Origin: JASFEQ01 sp050122535
GTDB taxonomy: Bacteria; Desulfobacterota; DSM-4660; Desulfatiglandales; HGW-15
Length of the DNA: 9,482 nt
Assembly (NCBI GenBank): GCA_050122535.1
Contig: JASFIT010000160.1
Span: forward strand, 1 to 9,482
Reading direction: 5' to 3'
Below are positions 1 through 6,141 of this stretch, piece after piece. The position numbers were made by a program, and so were the translations under genes. The notes beneath the pieces are model-generated. The model searched no databases. It was given only the letters and a program-made list of their open reading frames with translations, and was not told where the DNA came from. The first letter of the stretch is position 1; each line of letters starts with the position of its first letter.

Positions 1-1152
1 ATAATGGTCTTTGACCTCGTTCAGCAACTCCTTCCTTTTCCTCAGTCTCTTATCCACCACCCATATTTTGCTCTCATGTCCCTTAAAGCCCTGTTTCAGC
101 TTCTGCACCTTGCCTTTCAACAGGACCCCTTCCTCCTTCAGGCTGGAGAGGCGCTGACCCATATCCTCTTTCTCTTTCCCGAGGCGACTCTCCAGTTCCA
201 ACTGCATCTTTTTCTCGCTGGCCAGAGACTCCAGTGCGGACTCCTTCTTGTTGACCTCTTCTTTCAAAATCAGGTAGGCCTCCCTGAGCCGTGAAATCTC
301 TTTCTCCTTCTCTTCCATCTCCAACTGCATGTTGGCTGTTTTGGCCTGAGCAGAAGAGAATTTTGTGGACAGGGCTACCTCCTCCTGCACGAGATCTTCT
401 GTAGATTTCACTCTGTGGCCCGATTCTTCTTTCAATTCCTCATAAGAATGGGCGTTCAGCACCAACTCCAGCCTCTGTATCTCCTGGCTGATGTTTTTGA
501 AACGCCGTGCTTTTGATGCCTGGTACTTGAGAGATCTCATCTGCCTTTGTATCTCGCCAAGGATGTCTTCAACGCGCTGGAGATTGCCCTTTGTGAGTTC
601 TATCTTTCGCTTCGACTCCTCCACCTTTCTTCTGTATTTGGTAATCCCGGCCGCCTCCTCCAACATGACCCTTGTCTCTTCCGGTTTCTGTTCAATGATA
701 GAACTGATTCTCCCCTGGCCGATGACGGAATAGGTCTTATTTCCCAGACCCGTATCCATGAAGATTTCCTGGATATCTTTGAGTCTGCAGGGGACGTTGT
801 TAAGGAGGTATTCGCTTTCCCCGGATCGATAGAGTCGTCTCGTAACGGATACCTCGCTCTGATGGGCATATTCTGTTGGAAATGTGCCATCCCCATTTTC
901 AAAGATAAGGGAAACCTCTGCCATGCCCAAAGGTTTATAGTCCCCGGAACCATTGCAAATGATATCCTCCATGTTCCGGCCCCTTAGCTGTTTGGCACTC
1001 TGCTCGCCCATGGCCCACCTGACAGCGTCCACGATATTGCTCTTGCCACATCCGTTCGGCCCCACGATCGCACTTATGCCCACAGGAAAAGAGATCTCGA
1101 TCTTGTCCATGAACGACTTGAATCCCACAATGTTTATCTGCTTAATCTTCAT
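1..1152 (-). CDS. smc: Chromosome segregation ATPase SMC, N-terminal part (cut by window edge)
   Basis: Reading the minus strand from ATG at 1152 gives 384 codons without a stop, to the left edge. The product is the N-terminal head and start of the coiled coil of SMC, the ATPase that with ScpA and ScpB compacts and segregates the chromosome. The Walker A motif GPNGCGKS is at residues 31-38, followed by the family stretch AVRWAMGEQSAK (about 43-54) and MEDIICNGS. The Q-loop region has MDTGLGNKTYS then GQGRISSI (Q146), and LEEAAGITKYRR starts near residue 164, which is diagnostic of SMC rather than RecN or SbcC. From about residue 170 the sequence is highly charged and heptad-like, as expected for the coiled coil. 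Family members are about 1,170-1,200 residues, so roughly two thirds lies outside. The start is supported by GGAGG at 1158-1162 with a 5-nt gap. Walker B, the signature motif and the hinge are not in the window. Very sure of family. Confidence 0.97.
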   Translation of the reverse strand, partial: MKIKQINIVGFKSFMDKIEISFPVGISAIVGPNGCGKSNIVDAVRWAMGEQSAKQLRGRNMEDIICNGSGDYKPLGMAEVSLIFENGDGTFPTEYAHQSEVSVTRRLYRSGESEYLLNNVPCRLKDIQEIFMDTGLGNKTYSVIGQGRISSIIEQKPEETRVMLEEAAGITKYRRKVEESKRKIELTKGNLQRVEDILGEIQRQMRSLKYQASKARRFKNISQEIQRLELVLNAHSYEELKEESGHRVKSTEDLVQEEVALSTKFSSAQAKTANMQLEMEEKEKEISRLREAYLILKEEVNKKESALESLASEKKMQLELESRLGKEKEDMGQRLSSLKEEGVLLKGKVQKLKQGFKGHESKIWVVDKRLRKRKELLNEVKDHY

Positions 1153-1181
1153 GCGAACCTCCGGTATCCGGTGGCCTATTC

Positions 1182-1205
1182 ACCCGCCTAGGGGCTTTCG
1201 CGGGT
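1182..1205. repeat. 6-bp inverted repeat upstream of smc
   Basis: ACCCGC at 1182-1187 pairs perfectly with GCGGGT at 1200-1205 around a 12-nt loop. It lies in the smc 5' region, so it is not a terminator of a visible gene. It may be part of a repeat-derived spacer or a structured smc leader. Confidence 0.4.
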
Positions 1206-1260
1206 TAACCCTCCAACGAACTGCGGCGGGTAAAACTTGTCCCCGACCCTGTTCAGGGAT

Positions 1261-1282
1261 CCCACCCTACAGTTAGGGTGGG
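1261..1282. repeat. Perfect 9-bp hairpin with tetraloop
   Basis: CCCACCCTA (1261-1269) and TAGGGTGGG (1274-1282) are perfect reverse complements around the loop CAGT. No T tract follows on either strand, so it is not a standard intrinsic terminator. It sits beside another small palindrome (CCCTG-TT-CAGGG, about 1248-1259) in a repeat-rich GC island between divergent genes. Confidence 0.6.
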
Positions 1283-1291
1283 CCTGCCCTG

Positions 1292-1317
1292 GCCTCCGGC
1301 TCGTTGAGCCTACGGCT
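1292..1317. repeat. Imperfect direct repeat, 16-nt period
   Basis: GCCTCCGGCT (1292-1301) recurs as GCCTACGGCT (1308-1317) with 9 of 10 bases equal. The two copies can also pair partly with each other as a hairpin. This is the pattern of spacer repeats rather than coding sequence. Confidence 0.4.
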
Positions 1318-1394
1318 TGGAGAGCGCGACGTGCCAGAAGCATAAGAAAAAGGAGAAGATTTCCCTAGAAATAAATAATAAAAACGCAATTAAC

Positions 1395-1420
1395 AAAGCC
1401 TGGTCTGGATCAGGGCTTTT
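1395..1420. other. Terminator-like hairpin without an obvious gene to terminate
   Basis: AAAGCCTG (1395-1402) pairs with CAGGGCTTT (1411-1419) with one bulged G and an 8-nt loop, followed by a short T run. Both flanking genes point away from it, so it does not end any gene seen here. It could insulate divergent transcription, sit in a long smc leader, or be chance. Confidence 0.3.
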
Positions 1421-1546
1421 ACACTTCACCGAGAATTTTTAACAAATTTATAGAATTTTGTAAAGATTAAATACAACATAATGTATAATCTGGCATCATA
1501 GTTACCAATATATGGTATAATTTTCAACCATACTGAAAAAAAATTA

Positions 1547-1576
1547 TTGACAATATTTAGGCTATTTATTTAAAAT
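1547..1576 (+). promoter_or_regulatory. Predicted sigma70 promoter for the LysM gene
   Basis: TTGACA at 1547-1552 is a perfect -35 box. After an 18-nt spacer comes TAAAAT at 1571-1576, one mismatch from the -10 consensus. Transcription would begin near 1583, giving a leader of about 26 nt that carries the ribosome site AGGGA at 1599-1603 before the TTG start. The position, spacing and AT-rich surroundings fit well. Confidence 0.65.
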
Positions 1577-1608
1577 AAATTATATTATTAGTTAAATTAG
1601 GGAAAAGT

Positions 1609-3357
1609 TTGAAACTTTATAGTCAAACTATTAAGAATATTTCCTTTCTGCTTTTATCTCTCCTTGTCTTCATTCCGCCCTTCAACATTTCTCTGGCACA
1701 GGAAAAAGGAGAAGAGGAAACCTACTCCATCTCTCTAGTACAGACAGCAGAGGTGGGTAAAGAGATAATCGAGGTAGAGGACAAAAAAGTCCTTACAGAA
1801 ACCTACAAAGTAGAAAAGGGTGATTGGATATGGCAGCTTTTCAGGGAGAGGGGCCTGCTCCAAAAACACAACCTGAGCGAACTTCTCTCCATGCTGAAAA
1901 CCCTGAACAAGGAATTGGCGGACCTCGATGTGATCCATCCGAATCAAGAAATCGTTATTCCTCTGGTCATCAGTCCCGTCGGAGCGAGTCCTAAGCTTGC
2001 CAAAAAAGCTACTGCAATGCCCATCTCTCCTGAAATGCTCAAGGATACCAAGCTTGAGAATTACACCATCAGACGAGGGGATACGCTGGTAAAGGTCATA
2101 AGAAGCCGTTACCAGATCTCTGATGAAGAACTATATCGCGAGTACCTGGAGTTGGTCAGGGGGCTAAATCCTTCCATCGAGGATTTGGACGCCGTCTCTC
2201 CTGGTCAGGTGGTCCGGCTACCGATCTGGACCCCCCAGCTGGTCAGAGCCCCTATTGCGCCCAAAGCCTCCCTCAAACCTGAGGGTATAGCACAGAAAGC
2301 ACGTCGGACAGCGCTAGCCTATCAGTTGGGGCAAATCTTCACCCACATGGGGGAGGAATGGCTGCACACGGGGCATCATTTCATCCCCTTAAAATCTGGT
2401 GGTCACATAGACCTGAAGGCGGATTCCTTTCCCATCATCAATCTGTTCAACGGCTACAAGGTCATCGTGGACATGCACGGTGCGATGCCCGAAAAAATGA
2501 GCACGGTCATTGCGTCAAGCTGGCAGAACTACGCTATCGTACATTTGGATAAGGATGACAATCTGCGGACAGCCGTTGATAAAATACTGCCCGCATGCCA
2601 TTATTCAAAAATTTACAAGCTGGGAGAACCCATCGATCTGCGAGGAGACATTCCTTTCCGAATTGCTGGCGACTGGATTATCAAGCCGACTACGGAGCCG
2701 AGCGGTGAAAATGAAAAAATGATAATGATTACCCTGGTGGATGAGCAAACCTCCAGAACGCCCCGGGCCATTCAGGACTTTCTGCGTACCCAGGGTATCA
2801 AGGCTATCGATTATCCACCTGCAGAGGATGCCGTTGAACCATCCGTTGACAAGTTGGAGGTCTTGCAGGCGGGAAATGATATCTCATCCCTCATTGAGAC
2901 CATACTCAATTTGACCGGGCAACCCTTTTCGCGAGGGGTAGAGATTCCTATTTACAAGAGCGGAAAGGCCAATTTCAATCTGGTCATGAAGGCCGACTTC
3001 CTCCTGAAGGTCAAGGGGAGCAACTGCATTATCGATCTGAAAGGACTGGAACCTGATATCGCCACCCTGCTTGAGGAGCATCAATTCAAGGTCCTTCTCC
3101 TTGCGGGCGATAAAGATCCTTCATCTATCGTATCCAAGACCCTTGATCTTTTGGGTGTGCAATTCGATTCCAAACCCCATGATTTCATGGCGGCCAAGAG
3201 GGATCAGCAAAAGAACGTCAGGCTCACTATTCCCGGCATCGTCTTTCAGGCCGACAGTGGTAAAAACATCTTCGCCACCCCCCTCGAAATCCCTGATGAC
3301 ATAGCCCTGTTTCTCTCCCAGAGGGGATACGACATCTTGAACCTGACCCTTTCCTGA
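1609..3357 (+). CDS. Exported LysM-domain protein with duplicated C-terminal module
   Basis: A 582-residue exported protein. Residues 1-30 form a signal peptide (basic n-region, hydrophobic LLLSLLVF core, likely cut after SLA), which places it in the periplasm or envelope. Two LysM-like modules follow at about 65-118 (TYKVEKGDWIW... IVIPL) and 152-205 (NYTIRRGDTL... VVRLPI); LysM binds the glycan of peptidoglycan. The rest, about 245-582, matches no domain I recognise but contains two related units, about 258-402 and 446-580. Each opens with an IP-x-KSG segment, then a (V/I)ID(M/L) strand (residues 285-288 and 474-477), and ends with an FL-x(2)-QG/RG helix. The start is TTG at 1609, preceded by AGGGA; an in-frame TAA at 1576 and no internal Met before residue 95 leave no other good start. 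A catalytic role is not evident; peptidoglycan anchoring is inferred. First gene of a co-directional group. Confidence 0.85.
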   Translation: MKLYSQTIKNISFLLLSLLVFIPPFNISLAQEKGEEETYSISLVQTAEVGKEIIEVEDKKVLTETYKVEKGDWIWQLFRERGLLQKHNLSELLSMLKTLNKELADLDVIHPNQEIVIPLVISPVGASPKLAKKATAMPISPEMLKDTKLENYTIRRGDTLVKVIRSRYQISDEELYREYLELVRGLNPSIEDLDAVSPGQVVRLPIWTPQLVRAPIAPKASLKPEGIAQKARRTALAYQLGQIFTHMGEEWLHTGHHFIPLKSGGHIDLKADSFPIINLFNGYKVIVDMHGAMPEKMSTVIASSWQNYAIVHLDKDDNLRTAVDKILPACHYSKIYKLGEPIDLRGDIPFRIAGDWIIKPTTEPSGENEKMIMITLVDEQTSRTPRAIQDFLRTQGIKAIDYPPAEDAVEPSVDKLEVLQAGNDISSLIETILNLTGQPFSRGVEIPIYKSGKANFNLVMKADFLLKVKGSNCIIDLKGLEPDIATLLEEHQFKVLLLAGDKDPSSIVSKTLDLLGVQFDSKPHDFMAAKRDQQKNVRLTIPGIVFQADSGKNIFATPLEIPDDIALFLSQRGYDILNLTLS

Positions 3358-3393
3358 CGTCTGTCCAACGCCAGCCCTTCTTACCCTGCGATT

Positions 3394-3422
3394 TTGACCT
3401 GTCCACCCATGAACTTTATAGT
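3394..3422 (+). promoter_or_regulatory. Predicted promoter placing the transcript start at the next ATG
   Basis: TTGACC (3394-3399), a 17-nt spacer and TATAGT (3417-3422) each differ from consensus by one base. The usual 6-nt gap puts +1 at about 3429, the A of the ATG of the next gene. This would give a leaderless or nearly leaderless mRNA, consistent with the lack of a good ribosome site there. Sequence-only prediction. Confidence 0.45.
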
Positions 3423-3428
3423 GAAGAC

Positions 3429-3905
3429 ATGAAAATACTTCGGCTATATATCTTTCTATTACTGATAAGTCTTGCTGCGACCCCCGCAACGGTCAGAGCC
3501 AAAGCTGCATCTAACAACTCCCCTTCCTTGTTGGATATGCCCGAAAAGGGCCTATACTATGGTTTCGTCATGAATAATTCCTCCAATTTCGTGGAGGTCT
3601 CCATATGGTCCGTCAAAAAAAAGAAAAGGATGTACCGCAATATCGTTTTGCCCCCTGCCGCCTCGCAAAATGAGGAGAGTAATCAGGCCTTGGATTATTG
3701 GAATAAGCGCAATGGCGCCTTCCGTCCGCCCAACGTATTCTCTCTCTGGCTTAAGCTCGGGACCTATAAGATCTCCATCAGGCAGAGGAACGACATAATT
3801 GACGACGGTGAGGCAGGCACCTGGAAGACCTTTATCGTGGTATTGGACAAAGAATATGTTGAAAACGCCAAGGGCCCTTTCACCTTTGAGATTGAAGATG
3901 AGTGA
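3429..3905 (+). CDS. Small exported protein of unknown function
   Basis: A 158-residue protein I do not recognise. Residues 1-24 are a signal peptide (MKILRLYIFLLLISL core, possible cleavage after VRA or VRAKA), with no lipobox cysteine and no cysteine at all in the mature part. The mature protein reads as mostly beta strands: GLYYGFVMN and FVEVSIWSV near 41-62, a very basic KKKKRMYR patch (63-70), a polar segment, then FSLWLKLGTYKISIRQRN (104-121) and WKTFIVVLD (132-140). The alternating strand pattern with LGTYKI recalls small beta-sandwich domains, but this is a guess. It lies 71 nt after the LysM gene and 114 nt before the radical SAM gene, all on the same strand. No clear Shine-Dalgarno sequence is seen; GAAG at 3423-3426 is too close and weak. 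Confidence 0.75.
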   Translation: MKILRLYIFLLLISLAATPATVRAKAASNNSPSLLDMPEKGLYYGFVMNNSSNFVEVSIWSVKKKKRMYRNIVLPPAASQNEESNQALDYWNKRNGAFRPPNVFSLWLKLGTYKISIRQRNDIIDDGEAGTWKTFIVVLDKEYVENAKGPFTFEIEDE

Positions 3906-4019
3906 TTCAAAACATGCTCCTCCTGCCTCTACCCTTCCCCGTTCCAAGTGCCCGTCCACTTACAACCCCTCCAACTTTTATATTGCTAACACGTAACTGA
4001 TTTACTACACGGGTTATTC

Positions 4020-5876
4020 ATGATGCCTCGAATCGCTCTCCTCTCCACACCATGGCCCCTATTCAATCGCCCTTCCATTCAATTGGGAGGGCTCAAGGCA
4101 TTTGTGCGCCAGAGTCTTCCCCATGTGAAGGTGGAAACACACCACATATATCTGAGTGTTGCTCAGCAGTTGGGCTATGATCTCTATGGCCAGATTTCAG
4201 ATAGGACCTGGCTCTCAGAAGCCCCTTATGCGGCCCTCCTCTATCCGGAACGACGGGAAACCATTGCCCGCTTTTGGCGCAGACACGCATCTGGTCGTTC
4301 CCTCAACCAGAAGTGGAATTTCAATGAAATCCTGGACAGACTGGAAGAGTCGTCCCACGGGATACTGAGCCCCATTAATTGGCAGAACTATGATCTGGTG
4401 GGCCTTTCCATCTGTTTTGGCCAGCTGACAAGCGCCCTCTACTTTATCCATCAAATGAAACAGCTGGCGCCTGATCTCAAGGTGGTTGTCGGCGGGTCGG
4501 CCTGTGCAGGGGATTTGGGTCTTAGCCTGCTAGATGTCTTTTCGGAAATAGATTTTGTGATCAGTGGCGAGGGGGAGTTGCCCCTAGTCCATCTCATAAA
4601 ACAGCTCTCCCATTCAGGTGGGAAGAAAATAGCGGATCCCTTGCCCGGCCTTTTTGCCCGGAATGATAGCCCCGGGTCTGACACCCAAAAGTTTAGTCAG
4701 CTACCGGAGTTGGACCGGCTGCCCATGCCCGATTATGAGGACTACTTTTCCCTGACCAATTCGTTGGAACCTGAAAAGGTCTTTATCCCCAAGCTTTCCA
4801 TGGAGATATCTAGAGGGTGCTGGTGGGGTAAGAATCTTGGGGGTAAAACCCACAGGGGTTGTACCTTCTGTAATCTGAACCTTCAATGGCAGGGCTATCG
4901 TGCCAAATCTCACGAGAAAGTCGTTTCAGAATTGGACACGCTCACGGATAGGTATCAGACCCTTTCTGTCTCCTTTATGGACAACCTCTTGCCACCCAAG
5001 GATCTGGAAGGCTTGTTTGATAAGGTTGCACAGCTAAAGAAAGATCTTCGCCTGTTTGCCGAGATCAGGGCTACCACAACTATCAATGAACTTTCCGCCA
5101 TGGCCGATGCGGGTATGCGCGAAGTTCAGGTGGGTATTGAGGCTTTGAGCACGCGTCTTTTAAAGAAAATCCGCAAAGGAACTTCAGCCATCCAGAACCT
5201 GGAGATCATGAAAAATTGTGAGTCTTCGGGGCTCCCCGATTTGAACAGCAACATCATCCTTGAATTCCCAGGGAGCGACCAGATGGACGTGGAAGAAACC
5301 CTTGCCAATCTCGATTTCGCCCTCCCTTTCAGGCCCTTGAAAGGGATACCCTTTTGGTTAGGTTACGGGAGTCCCGTATGGCAGAATCCAAAATTCTACG
5401 GATTGAAACGGGTCCACAACCACCCGCTCTACGCAAAGCTTTTTCCCCCTGAGATATTCCGGGGATTGAAACTCATTATCCAGGGCTACCATGGTGGCCT
5501 GAGGCATCAGCAACGCCTTTGGCATCCCGTAAAGAAAAGACTGGAAGATTGGAAGACCGCCTATTCTCAACTCCATCAGCACCCGGGGAGCGAGCCTATC
5601 CTCTCTTACCAGGATGGGGGAAACTTCCTCATCATTCGTCAGCAACGCCATGGAGCCGATGACATGACCCATCGCCTCAAAGACACCTCCCGAAAGATCT
5701 ATCTCTTTTGTGAGAAGAACCGGTCCATGTCCCGGATCCTGGAGAACTTTCCAGGTTTTGGGGAGGAGAAGGTGCGGCCCTTCCTAAACATGATGGTTGA
5801 CAAAAGGCTCATGTTCCGAGAAGGGGAGCGTTACCTGAGCCTGGCCTTGCCCATCAGGGGATGGCATTTGAGATAG
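4020..5876 (+). CDS. B12-binding-type radical SAM protein, RiPP-maturation C-methyltransferase family
   Basis: A 618-residue protein in three parts. Residues 1-120 start MMPRIALLSTPWPLFNRPS, typical of this family. About 124-195 is a Rossmann-like B12-binding-type domain (YDLVGLSICFGQLTSALYF, VVVGGSACAGDLG, FVISGEGELP) lacking the DxHxxG base-off motif. From about 260 comes the radical SAM core: SRGCWWG... CTFCNLN with cysteines 267, 281 and 284 for the 4Fe-4S cluster, then FMDN (319-322), AEIRA and VGIEAL. The C-terminal part (LSYQDGGNFLIIRQQR, IYLFCEKNRS, RLMFREGERYLSLAL) matches the tail I remember for the family first described as bacteriocin maturation radical SAM protein 1. Such enzymes modify ribosomal peptides, often by methylating unactivated carbon. 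Here the gap between the first two cluster cysteines is 13 residues, longer than the 7 I recall as usual. No strong ribosome site precedes either ATG (4020 or 4023). The candidate peptide gene follows 85 nt later. Confidence 0.85.
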   Translation: MMPRIALLSTPWPLFNRPSIQLGGLKAFVRQSLPHVKVETHHIYLSVAQQLGYDLYGQISDRTWLSEAPYAALLYPERRETIARFWRRHASGRSLNQKWNFNEILDRLEESSHGILSPINWQNYDLVGLSICFGQLTSALYFIHQMKQLAPDLKVVVGGSACAGDLGLSLLDVFSEIDFVISGEGELPLVHLIKQLSHSGGKKIADPLPGLFARNDSPGSDTQKFSQLPELDRLPMPDYEDYFSLTNSLEPEKVFIPKLSMEISRGCWWGKNLGGKTHRGCTFCNLNLQWQGYRAKSHEKVVSELDTLTDRYQTLSVSFMDNLLPPKDLEGLFDKVAQLKKDLRLFAEIRATTTINELSAMADAGMREVQVGIEALSTRLLKKIRKGTSAIQNLEIMKNCESSGLPDLNSNIILEFPGSDQMDVEETLANLDFALPFRPLKGIPFWLGYGSPVWQNPKFYGLKRVHNHPLYAKLFPPEIFRGLKLIIQGYHGGLRHQQRLWHPVKKRLEDWKTAYSQLHQHPGSEPILSYQDGGNFLIIRQQRHGADDMTHRLKDTSRKIYLFCEKNRSMSRILENFPGFGEEKVRPFLNMMVDKRLMFREGERYLSLALPIRGWHLR

Positions 5877-5887
5877 GTGGGACAGAT

Positions 5888-5916
5888 TTGCAAAAATTCT
5901 GCACAGTGATTATCTT
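5888..5916 (+). promoter_or_regulatory. Weak candidate promoter ahead of the small peptide gene
   Basis: TTGCAA (5888-5893), a 17-nt spacer and TATCTT (5911-5916) each match four of six consensus bases. It lies in the short gap between the radical SAM gene and the peptide gene and would start transcription near 5923. It could let the peptide be made at a higher level than the enzyme, as is common for peptide precursors. The match is weak. Confidence 0.25.
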
Positions 5917-5950
5917 AGTTGTCAAATCCACTCATAGCAAAGCTTCACCT

Positions 5951-5956
5951 GGAGGT
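5951..5956 (+). promoter_or_regulatory. Strong ribosome binding site of the small peptide gene
   Basis: GGAGGT stands five nt before ATG 5962. It is the best Shine-Dalgarno match in the 1609-7661 group, better than that of the radical SAM gene or the lipoprotein, and it is the main support that the short frame is translated. Confidence 0.75.
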
Positions 5957-5961
5957 GCATA

Positions 5962-6141
5962 ATGGGAGAGAAGAAACCATCACCAGAGAGACCGGATCCT
6001 GATAAACTGGCCGCATTAAAGAGCCTTCCTATGGAGATCGTGGATTCCTTTACAAAAGCAGAATTGCATGCTTTCCTCTATGAGGACGTATGGCCCGACT
6101 CTCTTCAAGAAAAGCTAAAAAATTACATTGTAGAAGAATAG
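5962..6141 (+). CDS. 59-residue peptide, candidate RiPP precursor or small partner protein
   Basis: A short frame from ATG 5962 to TAG 6139-6141. The product is 59 residues: a polar, proline-rich N-terminus (MGEKKPSPERPDPDK), a likely helix LAALKSLPMEIVDSFTKAEL (16-35), and an aromatic, acidic C-terminus with HAFLYEDVWPDSL then EKLKNYIVEE. There is no cysteine, no signal peptide and no membrane segment, so it should be cytoplasmic unless processed and exported. GGAGGT at 5-nt spacing argues for strong translation. It sits directly after a radical SAM enzyme of the RiPP-maturation family, and its last 52 nt overlap the start of an exported transglutaminase-like protein. Size, position and the leader-like helical N-terminal half fit a substrate peptide whose core would be the C-terminal 20-25 residues (Y40, W44, Y55 as possible sites). 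It could instead be a small binding partner. No double-Gly cleavage motif and no Nif11-type leader are seen. I do not recognise the family. Confidence 0.7.
   Translation: MGEKKPSPERPDPDKLAALKSLPMEIVDSFTKAELHAFLYEDVWPDSLQEKLKNYIVEE

Larger units (their letters stand above)
1153..1546. other. Divergent intergenic region between smc and the LysM gene
   Basis: This stretch holds no convincing gene. The part next to smc (about 1180-1340) is GC-rich and full of short inverted and direct repeats. The rest is very AT-rich with poly-A and poly-T tracts. A 6-bp inverted repeat, TATGGT (1511-1516) and ACCATA (1527-1532), encloses TATAAT at 1516-1521, but no good -35 box sits upstream of it. On the minus strand a weak TTGTAT-N18-TATAAA pair lies near 1450-1480 and could drive smc through a leader of about 300 nt; this is speculative. 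Confidence 0.6.

Noticed and set aside
4..987. Open frames on the plus strand across the left part
   Set aside because: They lie antisense to an intact smc frame with Walker A and SMC signature motifs and show no family features of their own.
1395..1420. Intrinsic terminator
   Set aside because: Neither flanking gene reads into it; kept only as a hairpin of unknown role.
3913..3999. 28-codon frame in the gap before the radical SAM gene
   Set aside because: The product is Leu/Pro-rich from a pyrimidine tract and there is no ribosome site.
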